This document shows positions 1-9,700 of a DNA stretch of 34,137 nt, in pieces; position 1 is the first letter of the stretch, and the number at the start of each line of letters is the position of its first letter. The DNA lies in the NCBI GenBank assembly GCA_028278335.1, contig JANQEN010000096.1:1-34137 (forward strand). Reading direction: 5' to 3'. Position numbers and translations under genes: made by a program. The notes beneath the pieces were generated by a model. That model was not told where the DNA came from, did no database searches, and saw only the letters and a program-made list of their open reading frames with translations. The DNA is from Chitinivibrionales bacterium. GTDB lineage: Bacteria; Fibrobacterota; Chitinivibrionia; Chitinivibrionales; JANQEN01.

Positions 1-1
1 A

Positions 2-2089
2 TATTGCCGGGCAATAGATGAGGACGGTTTTTATTCACTGTTAGACAGCACCACAATTATAATAACCTCGGACAAACCATATTTTGATCCACCGTTGAAA
101 GACACCTCAGTCTTTGTAATAGATTCAATAACATTCTCTGTGTTAGCCAACCCCGGAACAGCTATTGATCCAATTAATGTTTACTATATGGACATTGATG
201 GTGATAGCTTTTGGGATGACTCCAGTGAATCTGGAAATTTTACTACTACTTTCGCTAATGAAGGTTTGGACACACTCTTTTTTGGTTGTAGAACAGAACA
301 GAACGACACTGCTTCAAAACGATTGTCTTGGAAAGTTACTGTTGAATTAGGACGGCCAGAAATAGTAAAGGACTCACTCTATTCCTCTTGGACGTATATA
401 AATCAACCTTGCAGTCTTTCCATTGTTGCACAAGATTCCAATGGATTAATAACCAAATTGTGTATTGATACCACAAACGATTCAATTCCCGATACTACTA
501 TTACCTGTAACATCACCCCCAATGCTACCTTTGATGTAAAGCTAACCTTTAAGTCCCCTGGAGCTTATCGCATTATAGCCTACGTGGAAGATGAGGACAC
601 AGTGCAATCCTATTGGCACACTATAAGTGACTCATTTTATGTTGATCCTGGAATTCCCAAAGTAACGTCACTTTCTCCACAGAAAGTCTGGATCAAGGAC
701 AATGTTACCTATACTATCACTGCTCAAGACAATGGAACAATTAAGGAATATCTTTGGGGGCTTACCAGCACAAACCTTTCCTCTCTTGGAGCTACTCCAT
801 CGTTTCAGACTGCCTTCTCGGACTCGGGCAAGCACGTTATTTATCTACAAGCAAAAGACGATGATAACAATCTTTCTCCGCTTTTTCTTGACACAATACA
901 TGTTCAATATGGAGCACCAAGCATAGACAGTATGTCACCAACATCAGTTTGGGTTAATGACAACGACACTTACACCTTTTTCTTTCATGATATTAATGAC
1001 GAAGTTACTTCAATGACCATTGATTGGGATGATGGAAGTCCCATTACATTGAGAAATAATATCACAGGAGACAGTGCATCTGTTCAACATACTTTTCCAG
1101 TAACCTCCGACAAAGTCTATACATGTAGTGTATCGGTCATGGACATTGATTCAATTTCCGTATCAAAAAAGTTTTCTATACAGGCTAAGGAAGGGCAACC
1201 GTTCATTGACTCAATCAGAATTACAACAGCAGCCAGTGACTTCTTTATTGTTGATACAAACTCTTTTCACATAACAGCTTCCGATATAAATGGAGCTATT
1301 AAAAAAGTGTATGCTTCCTGGGATGGAGATAACACACCAGAAGACAGTATAATTATTGATAATAAAGTACCTTCAGTTGACACCTCATTTACTCACTCCT
1401 TTGGTAAAAATGAATCAGGATTAAAAAATGTTAGGTTCTGGGTACATGATGATGACAATATTAATTCAGTATCACAGGATACAAACTTTTTTGTTCGCCT
1501 TGGAACTCCTGTTTTATATGGTGATACTCTTGATACAATCTGGGTGATCGTAGATGATGGTCTAGGGTTTTATAATTTACACATCAACGCGAATGATACA
1601 AATGGAACAGTGGACACGATCTATTGGGACGACAACCAAGGATGGTGGGATACAACCTCAACCACTTCGACGTCATACCAATTTAGGCAGTCTGAAATGC
1701 ATACTGGTAGCACTTTTAAAATATCAGCCCGTGATAATGATGGGATTCTATTCGGTGGTGATTTTATAATATATGCTGATTCTGTACCCTTTGACCCCTT
1801 TCCAGTAAGCGAAACCATGGTTGCACCAGACTCGGTTCAATTAAAGTGGACTGGTGGAGATGCCAAAGATGGAGACAATGTTCAATTTAAAATAGTGTGC
1901 GACACGAATAACCAACCAACAACGACAATCAAAGATTTTGGTGTCTGCGAAAAGCTGGGTGGGGATTTTATATTCACCTTCAAACCAGCAGGTGGTGTTG
2001 CCGGTAGGTACTATTGGCGGGTAATTGCTAAAGATGCAAGAGGAAGCGAGACGCCCTCAACGAGTATAAGTGCATTCGACTACCCCTAG
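2..2089 (+). CDS. PKD/Ig-like repeat surface protein, 5' end outside window
   Basis: The frame is open from the window edge, and residues before the first possible start (a TTG at 95) already fit the repeat pattern, so this is the C-terminal part of a longer protein. It contains about five to six repeats of roughly 90-100 residues. Each has a linker of the type SxSPxxVWVxDNxTY followed by a strand such as ITAxDxNGxIKxxxWDxD, the aspartate-rich look of PKD or related Ig-like beta-sandwich domains. The last ~95 residues (from about 1795) resemble a fibronectin type III-like domain, with an ending that contains YYWRVIAKDARG. No membrane segment, anchor or sorting domain is visible at the C-terminus. 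A role in extracellular adhesion or polymer binding is inference from domain type only. It is transcribed away from the dcw operon. Confidence 0.75.
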   Translation, partial: YCRAIDEDGFYSLLDSTTIIITSDKPYFDPPLKDTSVFVIDSITFSVLANPGTAIDPINVYYMDIDGDSFWDDSSESGNFTTTFANEGLDTLFFGCRTEQNDTASKRLSWKVTVELGRPEIVKDSLYSSWTYINQPCSLSIVAQDSNGLITKLCIDTTNDSIPDTTITCNITPNATFDVKLTFKSPGAYRIIAYVEDEDTVQSYWHTISDSFYVDPGIPKVTSLSPQKVWIKDNVTYTITAQDNGTIKEYLWGLTSTNLSSLGATPSFQTAFSDSGKHVIYLQAKDDDNNLSPLFLDTIHVQYGAPSIDSMSPTSVWVNDNDTYTFFFHDINDEVTSMTIDWDDGSPITLRNNITGDSASVQHTFPVTSDKVYTCSVSVMDIDSISVSKKFSIQAKEGQPFIDSIRITTAASDFFIVDTNSFHITASDINGAIKKVYASWDGDNTPEDSIIIDNKVPSVDTSFTHSFGKNESGLKNVRFWVHDDDNINSVSQDTNFFVRLGTPVLYGDTLDTIWVIVDDGLGFYNLHINANDTNGTVDTIYWDDNQGWWDTTSTTSTSYQFRQSEMHTGSTFKISARDNDGILFGGDFIIYADSVPFDPFPVSETMVAPDSVQLKWTGGDAKDGDNVQFKIVCDTNNQPTTTIKDFGVCEKLGGDFIFTFKPAGGVAGRYYWRVIAKDARGSETPSTSISAFDYP

Positions 2090-2207
2090 TTCCAGCAATG
2101 TCTCAAAGGTTCCCATCACTAGGAAATTATTGCACAAAACACTCGCAACTCCCTTTCATCGGGATAGATAAATACCTATATTTTCCCTTCAAGCGATTCT
2201 CTAACTT

Positions 2208-2408
2208 TTAGGCGAAACTCTCCTCTGGTGATGTAATAATTGACTCCTTAAGTAAGTGTGTACTATTATCTTCAGTGTTAAACCAGAACAGCATGGCCTC
2301 TTTCGTTTGTGTAAAGCATTCATTTAGTTTTTCCAATTCACCACAGGGAAAGATCTTTCCGTATTCCTGTACAGCCCTTTTAATCATCTTATCTTTAACA
2401 GAAGTCAT
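2208..2408 (-). CDS. small conserved-looking protein, 66 aa
   Basis: I do not recognise a named family. I chose the ATG at 2406-2408 because an AAAGGA ribosome binding site lies seven bases upstream; a GTG at 2460-2462 would give 84 residues but has no such site. The protein is soluble, with an N-terminal helix (MTSVKDKMIKRAVQEYG), two cysteines (in FPCGELEKL and NECF) and a distinctive FWFNTEDNSTH segment that looks like an evolved protein core rather than random sequence. It lies downstream of ftsZ on the same strand but beyond a strong hairpin, so it is probably a separate unit. Function unknown. Confidence 0.6.
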   Translation of the reverse strand: MTSVKDKMIKRAVQEYGKIFPCGELEKLNECFTQTKEAMLFWFNTEDNSTHLLKESIITSPEESFA

Positions 2409-2496
2409 GTATCTGTCCTTTATTAAAAGTTGACCAGTTATATTGGAGAGGTACTTATACACATATCGTTACAGAATTCACTACGCTCATTTGAGC

Positions 2497-2527
2497 CCGA
2501 GATGCCGAAACAACTTCGGCATCTCGG
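2497..2527. terminator. 13-bp perfect hairpin after ftsZ
   Basis: Arms 2497-2509 and 2515-2527 are perfectly complementary (CCGAGATGCCGAA and its complement) around a five-base loop. It begins nine bases past the ftsZ stop, the place expected for the end of the dcw operon. On the minus strand no T-run follows the stem; on the plus strand TTTT follows. It may therefore act as a transcript-end stabiliser for ftsZ, or stop antisense transcription from the left. A second small inverted repeat (GCTCA-TT-TGAGC, 2485-2496) abuts it. Confidence 0.55.
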
Positions 2528-2535
2528 TTTTACTG

Positions 2536-3978
2536 CTATTGCATTTGTTTTCTTAGAAATGTTGGAACATCGATATCATCCTCAAGGTGTGTCATCACTT
2601 GACCCTTAGAGACAAAAACCTGTTCCTTCTGATAGCTTCTTGGTTTGACAACAACCGGTAGGTCAAGCACAGGAGTATTTTCATCAACCTCATCCTGAGA
2701 CATATTTCTAACCTCTTCGGTCTTGATTGCTTGAGTATCATGAAGCTTTTCCAAAGCTTCTTCATCTTGAACCATATCGTGATTGCCACAATCTGAAGAA
2801 TCTGGAGTCATTACTTCATCATTATCAACCGGCTCACTCTCTTGTTCAACAATCTGTAGAGGTGTTTTAACCTCTTCGGGAATTTTATCTTTACTTTGAG
2901 CAGTCAAATCTATGGAAAGTTGTTCAACCTTATTGTCCTTAAATTTCTTTTGAGGCTCAATTTCGCTCTTGAAATTGCTCAGTTTACGACTTCTGCTGTC
3001 GCTAATCTGATCGGTCTCATTAAAACCAGTGGCAATAATGGTAACCTGTACTTTTCCCTCCATGTCAGGGGCATTGACAGCACCAAAGATGATGTTTGCT
3101 TCGACCTCATCGCCAACAGCGTCGTATACAGCTTGCGTAGCATCACCCACATCGTAGAGTGTTAAGTCGTCACCACCGGTGATATTAATCAAGATGCCCT
3201 TCGCACCGGTTATAGCAATATCATCCAGCATAGGACTATGGATTGCCGCATCAGCAGCAAGTGCAGCACGATTCTCGCCTTCGCCAAAACCGCTACCCAT
3301 GATGGCATCACCCATACCCTTCATAATTGTCTTAACATCAGCAAAGTCGAGATTAACCAACCCATGAACTGATATGAGATCGGAGATACCCTTTGTTGCA
3401 TTGTGCAACACCTCATCGGCAGTTTTAAAGGCATCGATCAAAGGGGTATTTCTATCAACAATTGAGAGAAGCTTTTGGTTTTGGATAATAATAATGGTAT
3501 CAACGTTTCTTCTTAAATCGTCAATACCCTTTTTTGCGTTTTTGTCACGAATCTTACCTTCGAACAAAAAGGGTCGAGTAACGATAGCAACAGTCAAGAT
3601 ATCCATCTCTTTAGCGACCTCAGCAACGACTGGAGCGCCACCAGTACCAGTACCACCACCCATACCTGCGGTGATAAATACCATGTCAGCACCTTCGATA
3701 ACACCGGCAATTTTTTCGCGATCCTCTTCCATGGCGATACGGCCAATTTCAGGATTCGCACCAGCACCCAATCCTTTGGTAATACGCTCACCAATTTGAA
3801 TACGATGGGTTGCACGATTGTTGTCCAATGCCATGGCATCGGTATTGACCGAGATAAACTCTACACCGGTCAATCCCTCGGCAATCATTCTGTTTACGGC
3901 GTTTCCACCAGCACCACCAACACCAACAACTTTCATTTTTGCAACTGTGTCAAAGCTCTCTTCAAGCGTAAAAACCAT
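2536..3978 (-). CDS. ftsZ: cell division GTPase FtsZ
   Basis: FtsZ is the tubulin-like GTPase that polymerises into the cytokinetic ring at midcell. The 480-residue protein has the N-terminal nucleotide-binding motif [14 protein letters not shown] (residues 18-31), the tubulin signature GGGTGTG at 107-113, and the catalytic T7 loop NLDFAD at 209-214 with both aspartates. After the GTPase core (to about residue 320) comes a long, acidic, low-complexity linker of about 140 residues, then a typical C-terminal anchor peptide, [13 protein letters not shown], for FtsA binding. The long linker explains why the protein exceeds the usual 350-400 residues. The start has a near-ideal AGGGAGG site five bases or so upstream. 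It is the last gene of the dcw operon, 53 bases after ftsA. Confidence 0.98.
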   Translation of the reverse strand: MVFTLEESFDTVAKMKVVGVGGAGGNAVNRMIAEGLTGVEFISVNTDAMALDNNRATHRIQIGERITKGLGAGANPEIGRIAMEEDREKIAGVIEGADMVFITAGMGGGTGTGGAPVVAEVAKEMDILTVAIVTRPFLFEGKIRDKNAKKGIDDLRRNVDTIIIIQNQKLLSIVDRNTPLIDAFKTADEVLHNATKGISDLISVHGLVNLDFADVKTIMKGMGDAIMGSGFGEGENRAALAADAAIHSPMLDDIAITGAKGILINITGGDDLTLYDVGDATQAVYDAVGDEVEANIIFGAVNAPDMEGKVQVTIIATGFNETDQISDSRSRKLSNFKSEIEPQKKFKDNKVEQLSIDLTAQSKDKIPEEVKTPLQIVEQESEPVDNDEVMTPDSSDCGNHDMVQDEEALEKLHDTQAIKTEEVRNMSQDEVDENTPVLDLPVVVKPRSYQKEQVFVSKGQVMTHLEDDIDVPTFLRKQMQ

Positions 3979-4031
3979 ATTTCCTCCCTATGGCTTAATA
4001 GTAAGGTTTATTATTAATTTGTTTTTTTCTA

Positions 4032-5267
4032 TTAAAAAAATTCTTTTACCCAATTTTTCATTTTGTCAAATATTTTTTTGAAATTATCATCATGTTTTAT
4101 CGATTTGTAATTTGTCTGGTTTTCCTGTTGTGAAATAGCATATTTACAGAGTCCAACCCCAGTAGCATGTACTGGAGAACGGGCAGCCTCGGTTAACCCA
4201 CCAAATCCGAAGGGGACACCGATTTTTACTGGCATTTCAAAAATCCTTTCGGCAAGCTCTTGAATACCCTCCATCAATGAACCACCACCGGTTATCACAA
4301 TTCCAGCGCCAAGCATATCGGCAAACTCTGTTCGCTTTATTTCACGTAATGCCAGTGACAATATTTCTTCGACCCGTGGTTCTATTATGGAAGCAAGTAC
4401 AGCTCGAGATACTTCACGTTGCTCTCTACCACCCACACCAGGTACATTAACATATTCAGTATTCTTTACCAAGGGTGAGAAAGAGCATCCATATTGCTTT
4501 TTAATCTCCTCAGCTTTGTCAATTGGTGTCCGAATACCGATTGCAATGTCCTTGGTTACATATTCTCCACCGAGGCCAACAACAGCTGTATGGCGTATGC
4601 TCTCCTCAGAGTAAATGGCAATATCAGTTGTACCGCCACCCATATCAATCAATGAAACTCCCAACTCCTTCTCATCCTCTTCAAGGACTGCATAACTTGA
4701 TGCAAGCGGCTCTAGCACAAGATCAATGACTTTCAATCCCGCTTTATCAACGCTTTTATAGATATTTTGAGCACTCGTAACTGCGCCGGTAATAATATGC
4801 ACCTGTGTTTCTAATCGAACACCGCACATACCAACAGGATCCTTTATTCCTTTCTGGTCATCAACAATGTATTCCTGGGCAATGACATGAAGGATTTCTC
4901 GATCCATTGGAATAGAAACTGCTTGGGCATTATCGATCGCTCGCACCACATCTTGCTTGGTAATTTCATTATTATCACCCTTTATAGCAATAACACCCCT
5001 ACTATTAATAGCGCGAATGTGATCCCCGGCAATACCAACATACACTGCATCAACATCAATACCTGCCATAAGTTCAGCTTCTTCAACTGCTTTGCGGATT
5101 GATCGTACTGTTTTTTCAATATTAACAACAACACCTTTACGCAATCCATCGGAAGGACTAATACCAACACCGACAATCTTCATCTCACTATTAGTATCAA
5201 CTTCTGCAATTATGCAGGCGATCTTAGTTGTCCCAATATCTAATCCGACAACAACATTTCCTTCCAT
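4032..5267 (-). CDS. ftsA: cell division protein FtsA
   Basis: FtsA is an actin-like ATPase that tethers FtsZ filaments to the inner membrane and recruits later divisome proteins. The nucleotide-binding motifs are visible: GLDIGTTKIACI near the N-terminus, DMGGGTTDIAIY in the middle, and GIVITGGGSLMEG towards the C-terminus. The last residues (KIFDKMKNWVKEFF) form the amphipathic membrane-targeting helix typical of FtsA. I place the start at the ATG 5265-5267 (411 aa): GGAGG sits five bases upstream of it. The GTG four codons earlier overlaps that site and is less likely. It is followed by ftsZ in the usual order and preceded by ftsQ, 29 bases away. Confidence 0.97.
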   Translation of the reverse strand: MEGNVVVGLDIGTTKIACIIAEVDTNSEMKIVGVGISPSDGLRKGVVVNIEKTVRSIRKAVEEAELMAGIDVDAVYVGIAGDHIRAINSRGVIAIKGDNNEITKQDVVRAIDNAQAVSIPMDREILHVIAQEYIVDDQKGIKDPVGMCGVRLETQVHIITGAVTSAQNIYKSVDKAGLKVIDLVLEPLASSYAVLEEDEKELGVSLIDMGGGTTDIAIYSEESIRHTAVVGLGGEYVTKDIAIGIRTPIDKAEEIKKQYGCSFSPLVKNTEYVNVPGVGGREQREVSRAVLASIIEPRVEEILSLALREIKRTEFADMLGAGIVITGGGSLMEGIQELAERIFEMPVKIGVPFGFGGLTEAARSPVHATGVGLCKYAISQQENQTNYKSIKHDDNFKKIFDKMKNWVKEFF

Positions 5268-5296
5268 AAATACCTCCACCGCTCCTTATCTATTTT

Positions 5297-6121
5297 TCAT
5301 TTTACAAATGCTAAATCACTATAACACATATTTATATAGTGCGGTTGATAACCCTTTTGAGCATCAACAGTCTTAAAAACTTGCATAACATTCTTTATCG
5401 CCGGACCAATATTTTTTTCAGACAGTCTAACTAAAGTCCGTTTCGAACCAAATTTAAGAGACACCATACCATCTTGTTCAAAGCATATTTGAGAAATGTC
5501 CTTTTGTACCATTACATCCTCTTTGGCTATTTCTCCCAATAATTTCGTAATTCTCTTGATATAATCTTTTTTTACCTTACGAATAGAGCTATGCATCAAT
5601 GTATCTTGAACACCGCTTATCAACGGTAGACTCCAATAGGAATTTTTCTGAAGAGGCCAAAGTGTTCCTGTTTTATCCATCAACTGAATTGTCCCTAAAT
5701 TTACTAATGCTATTGGTTTTCTTTCTAATACCTCTAAGGTTAACGCTCCTGTAAAGGATCGATGAATTGATACCTTCCCAATCTGTGGAATTTGCTGTAA
5801 ACGCACCTTTACTTTTTTACTGTTTAAACCAAAGAGCGGATCGCCTTTATTGATTGATGCCAATGACACAATTTGGTCTGTGGGAACTTTTTCATTCCCC
5901 TTGACTTTAACTTTTCTTACTGTTAAGAATTTTATTTTTTTCAGTTTTGGCATATACATATTTACTCCATAGCCAATAAGACTCCCAAGAACAATGACAA
6001 AGCAGAAGATGGCGAGACCAGTAAAAACAGGTCTTTTAATGCTTTTTGCTTTAGCCTTTCTTTTCTTACGGTTTTCAAATGATCGTAAGCGTTGATTCGC
6101 ACCGATTCTTTTTTTAGCCAT
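5297..6121 (-). CDS. ftsQ: cell division protein FtsQ (POTRA domain)
   Basis: FtsQ is a bitopic inner-membrane divisome protein that links early and late division proteins through its periplasmic part. The 274-residue product has a strongly basic cytoplasmic tail (residues 1-31), one transmembrane segment (about 32-54), a POTRA domain (about 65-135, beginning VRKVKVKGNEKVPTDQIVSLA) and a FtsQ-type beta domain after it, with the usual LERKPIALV junction. The start is one base after the murC stop, with GAGG eight bases upstream. In many cluster arrangements murB and ddl lie between murC and ftsQ; here there is nothing between them. Confidence 0.93.
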   Translation of the reverse strand: MAKKRIGANQRLRSFENRKKRKAKAKSIKRPVFTGLAIFCFVIVLGSLIGYGVNMYMPKLKKIKFLTVRKVKVKGNEKVPTDQIVSLASINKGDPLFGLNSKKVKVRLQQIPQIGKVSIHRSFTGALTLEVLERKPIALVNLGTIQLMDKTGTLWPLQKNSYWSLPLISGVQDTLMHSSIRKVKKDYIKRITKLLGEIAKEDVMVQKDISQICFEQDGMVSLKFGSKRTLVRLSEKNIGPAIKNVMQVFKTVDAQKGYQPHYINMCYSDLAFVK

Positions 6122-6122
6122 G

Positions 6123-7490
6123 TTAAATCCTCTTAAGTATTTCCTCTCCTACTTGCCAGATATTTCCCGCTCCCATTATAATCACACAATCATCTTCCTG
6201 CAATTCGGTACAAAGGTACTCTGGAATGGAATACATATCTTCAATAAATGTACTAGTCGAATTTCCTAGCTCCTTCATAGTTTCAACAATATCTCTTCCA
6301 CTTATATCAATTCTTTCTTTATCCCGGGCTCGGTAAATCTCTGTCACTATCGTATGATCAGCAAGAGTCAAACTTTGGGCAAAATCATCAAGAAAATTAA
6401 TTGTCCTTGTGTAAAGGTGTGGTTGAAAAATTGCGAACACACGTTTGTAGAACGGATGTTCAATTAAGGTCTTTAATGTTGCTGTAATTTCTGTAGGGTG
6501 ATGGGCATAATCATCTATAACAGTGACGCCCTTTTTCTTACCAAGAGTTTCTAATCTTCGTTTTGTACCCAAAAACTGTGCTAGGCTATTTTTTATATAT
6601 TTAAAATCGATCCCCATTTCCAAACCTGCAACAATTGCAGCTAATGCATTCCTCACATTGTGAACTCCCATGAGTGGAAGTGATACAGTGCCTAAACTTT
6701 TTCCATAGCAAATAACGTCAAACTCTGTGATATTCTCTTTTACTATTATATTGGTTCCAATATAATCAGCCTCTTCATATGTACCATAGGTAATACATTT
6801 TTTTGAAAGTTCTGATTTTATCTCTCTGATTGTTGGATCGTCCAGACAAAGGATCGCTACTCCATAAAAAGGGATTTTATCAATAAACTTTAAAAAGGCA
6901 TCCTTAATATTCTTAAAGTTTCCATAGGTATCAAGATGATCAGATTCAATATTGGTTATTATTGCCATTGTGGGATACATTGAAAGAAATGAGCGATCAT
7001 ACTCATCAGCTTCTGCAATGAGTATTTGACTATTGCCAATAATGGCATGGGATTGACTGTCTTGAAAGGTGCCACCTAGTAACACTGTAGGATCCATAGA
7101 AGTGTCACGAAATATTGCTCCAACTAAGGCAGTTGTTGAAGTTTTTCCATGGGTCCCCGCTATAGCAATAGTAAAACACATCTTCATCAAATCACCAAGC
7201 ATGACTGCTCTTTTAATGCAGAGAATCCCCTTTGAGCGTGCAAAGACCAACTCCTCTGAGCTATCTGCAATTGCGCTTGAATAGACCAGTAGATCAGCTG
7301 TTTTAACATAGTCAACTTTATGTGAGTATTGAACCTTAATACCCAGAGATCGCAAGCGCTTTGTTGAAGCAGATTCAACCGAATCACTACCGGACACTAC
7401 TTGTCCACGAGCGTGCATCAGTTCCGCAAGCGGACACATACCTGCGCCACCAATACCAACAAAGTGAATGTGATCTTTACGAGCGTACAT
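6123..7490 (-). CDS. murC: UDP-N-acetylmuramate--L-alanine ligase MurC
   Basis: MurC adds L-alanine to UDP-N-acetylmuramic acid using ATP, the first amino-acid step of the peptidoglycan stem peptide, in the cytoplasm. The 455-residue protein begins with the UDP-binding HFVGIGGAGM motif (residues 9-18), has the ATP loop GTHGKTSTT at 112-120, the YDRSF/TNIESDHLDTYG region of the central Mur ligase domain, and DDYAHHPTEI in the C-terminal domain, all MurC hallmarks. Length is normal. It starts six bases after the murG stop with only a weak ribosome binding site, suggesting translational coupling. Confidence 0.97.
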   Translation of the reverse strand: MYARKDHIHFVGIGGAGMCPLAELMHARGQVVSGSDSVESASTKRLRSLGIKVQYSHKVDYVKTADLLVYSSAIADSSEELVFARSKGILCIKRAVMLGDLMKMCFTIAIAGTHGKTSTTALVGAIFRDTSMDPTVLLGGTFQDSQSHAIIGNSQILIAEADEYDRSFLSMYPTMAIITNIESDHLDTYGNFKNIKDAFLKFIDKIPFYGVAILCLDDPTIREIKSELSKKCITYGTYEEADYIGTNIIVKENITEFDVICYGKSLGTVSLPLMGVHNVRNALAAIVAGLEMGIDFKYIKNSLAQFLGTKRRLETLGKKKGVTVIDDYAHHPTEITATLKTLIEHPFYKRVFAIFQPHLYTRTINFLDDFAQSLTLADHTIVTEIYRARDKERIDISGRDIVETMKELGNSTSTFIEDMYSIPEYLCTELQEDDCVIIMGAGNIWQVGEEILKRI

Positions 7491-7496
7491 TGGTCA

Positions 7497-8573
7497 CTAT
7501 TCCAAAACCTTCTGAATGGTAGACACAATTGTTGAAGCAGCATCTACTGGTGAACTGTCTAATGCCTTTTGACGCATTTTCTCATATCCCTCTTTATTTG
7601 CCAACAATCGCAATACTTCTGCGGTAACCCGGTTGCCGCATTCACTGTTTTGTGCAATTCGAATTCCCCATCCCTTATTGACAACAAAACCAGCATTGAG
7701 CCATTGATGGTTCTCTGCTGACCACGGTAAGGGGATCATTACAGCGGGCAGACCAAAATAAGCTGCTTCATTGAGGGTAGAAGCACCGGCACGGCATATA
7801 AGCAAATCGGTTATTGCATAAAAGGGATACATATCTTCAATTGAATCAAATATCATTACTTGTTTATTCTTATTAAACTCTTTAATAATTTTTTTAAAGG
7901 AAACAGTCCCAGTTTGCCAAATCACTTGAATCCCCTTTTCAGTGATTTTATGCACCGTATCAATTAAGCAATCATTCATAGACACAGCTCCTTGACTACC
8001 GCCACAGATGAATACTGTTGGTTGCCCTTTCTGATACTCTTTAGGGTAGGGAAAATCCGTAAATGGCACTGAAACTGAGCGGACCGGTGTGCCTGTTATT
8101 TTTAAATCACCTTTTAATTTAAAGTTGCCGTCCAGGGGGAACCCAAGAAAAGAACATTGTGCTTTACTTGAGAAGAGACGGTTTACCAAACCAGGAACAC
8201 TATTTTGTTCCTGTAAAAAATAGGGAATCTTATTTAATCGAGCAGCCATTAACACAGGTGCACAGACATAACCACCAAAGGCAAGGATCGCCTTAGGTTT
8301 CTCTTTATTTATAATTTTTTTCATAATAAAAATTGCTGCAACAAATTTTATAAGAGCTGCTCCGTTTGACAAATTAAGAGATCTGGTTATTCCTGCCACT
8401 TTCAATATTTTAATTGGAATATTGTTTTTCTCACATAACTCCTGTTCTCTGTTTCTGGTGGTTCCAATCCAAATTGGTGAAACATCAGGTATACATCGTT
8501 GCAACTCCTGTACAGTCGCCAGGGCAGGAAAAATATGCCCCCCAGTGCCACCTGCTGCAATGAGAATTTTCAT
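7497..8573 (-). CDS. murG: UDP-GlcNAc:lipid I GlcNAc transferase MurG
   Basis: MurG transfers N-acetylglucosamine from UDP-GlcNAc to lipid I to form lipid II at the inner face of the inner membrane. The 358-residue GT-B protein shows the N-terminal GGTGGH loop (residues 8-13), a second glycine-rich segment (ICGGSQGAVSMN), and the donor-binding C-terminal motif RAGASTLNEAAYFGLPAVMIP followed by ENHQWLNA. Its ATG overlaps the ftsW stop (ATGA), so the two are translationally coupled. That fits their sequential work: MurG makes the lipid II that FtsW uses. Confidence 0.97.
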   Translation of the reverse strand: MKILIAAGGTGGHIFPALATVQELQRCIPDVSPIWIGTTRNREQELCEKNNIPIKILKVAGITRSLNLSNGAALIKFVAAIFIMKKIINKEKPKAILAFGGYVCAPVLMAARLNKIPYFLQEQNSVPGLVNRLFSSKAQCSFLGFPLDGNFKLKGDLKITGTPVRSVSVPFTDFPYPKEYQKGQPTVFICGGSQGAVSMNDCLIDTVHKITEKGIQVIWQTGTVSFKKIIKEFNKNKQVMIFDSIEDMYPFYAITDLLICRAGASTLNEAAYFGLPAVMIPLPWSAENHQWLNAGFVVNKGWGIRIAQNSECGNRVTAEVLRLLANKEGYEKMRQKALDSSPVDAASTIVSTIQKVLE

Positions 8574-9700
8574 CTCGCCCTTCCAATCCGGTTTGTCATA
8601 CCCATATCTCTAGCTTGACTGGAAATATTAAGCAATATACCAACACTACTCATAGTAAAAACCAAACTCATGCCACCATAACTGAGGAATGGAAGCGGGA
8701 CACCAGTAGTTGGTACAATTCCAGTATTTACACAGGCATGGAGAACAACATACATACCTATCATTAGGCTAATACCAAAGGCCATTGCTTGACCCATTTT
8801 ATCAGGAGCCTTCATCGCTATTCTCATTCCTCGAAGAATGATAACACCAAATAGTGAAAAGACAACTATTAATCCAACAAAACCGATCTCCTCACCCAGT
8901 ATTGAAAAAACAAAATCCGTATGTGGTTCCGGTAGGAAGAAATATTTCTGTTCACCCTGTCCAAGTCCGGCACCCAACAACCCACCATGACCAAGCCCAA
9001 TTATAGACTGATATGTCTGATAGCCGATTCCATCTTTGTTATCAGCAGCATTAAGAAACCCTAAAACTCGCTTTAGTCTATAGGGTGAATTTACAATAGC
9101 AATAATTATAATAGGAATGAATGAGAGTAGTATCCCTCCAATGTGCAAAAGTTGTGCCCCAGAAACAAAGAGCATTATAAGTGCGACAACACCAATCAAT
9201 GCGGCTGTACTGAAATCAGGTTCAAGAATTATAAGCAAGCAAAGAAGTCCAATCTTAATGATTTGCTGAAGAAAAATATTGCCCTCTTTGATCCGCTCAC
9301 CATGTTTATCCAATTGCATTGCTAGTGATATTATCAAGGCGATTTTTGCAAATTCTGATACTTGAAACCGTAAAAAGCCAATGCTAATCCAGCGTTTTGC
9401 CCCATTCACTGCGGCACTTTCCGGCAAGGACAACACATAGACAAGCATTATAATGGCACCCAGATAAGCAAGTGTGCTTAATTTTCCCAGAACATGATAA
9501 TCGATGTTGATAAAAATCACAAAGCAGAAAAGGGCAACGATTGCTCTCACCATATGACGAGCAAGAAAATAATCAGCTCCGCCAAAATTTTTATTTGCAA
9601 TAGCAAAGGATGAGCTATATACAAATACTATTCCAAAGCCTAGCATAACAAGACTGACAAGTAAGACACCCCTATCAATTTTTAACAATCTCTCAGTCAT
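8570..9700 (-). CDS. ftsW: septal peptidoglycan polymerase FtsW (SEDS family)
   Basis: FtsW is a multi-spanning inner-membrane glycosyltransferase of the SEDS family that polymerises lipid II at the septum together with FtsI. The sequence is mostly hydrophobic with about ten likely membrane helices. It has the SEDS signature region FLPEPHTDFVFSILGEE and, near the C-terminus, GVPLPFLSYGGMS. I chose the ATG at 9698-9700 (376 aa): GAGG lies six bases upstream, and the start overlaps the murD stop as ATGACTGA. An ATG seven codons earlier is in frame but has no clear binding site. Confidence 0.96.
   Translation of the reverse strand: MTERLLKIDRGVLLVSLVMLGFGIVFVYSSSFAIANKNFGGADYFLARHMVRAIVALFCFVIFINIDYHVLGKLSTLAYLGAIIMLVYVLSLPESAAVNGAKRWISIGFLRFQVSEFAKIALIISLAMQLDKHGERIKEGNIFLQQIIKIGLLCLLIILEPDFSTAALIGVVALIMLFVSGAQLLHIGGILLSFIPIIIIAIVNSPYRLKRVLGFLNAADNKDGIGYQTYQSIIGLGHGGLLGAGLGQGEQKYFFLPEPHTDFVFSILGEEIGFVGLIVVFSLFGVIILRGMRIAMKAPDKMGQAMAFGISLMIGMYVVLHACVNTGIVPTTGVPLPFLSYGGMSLVFTMSSVGILLNISSQARDMGMTNRIGRAR

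Noticed and set aside
3374..3799. 141-codon plus-strand reading frame opposite ftsZ
   Set aside because: It is the antisense of the conserved FtsZ GTPase domain. Its length follows from ftsZ codon bias, and no independent ribosome binding site or motif supports it.
5268..5279. GTG start for ftsA four codons upstream
   Set aside because: The GTG overlaps the GGAGG site that serves the ATG at 5265-5267, so the ATG is the better start.
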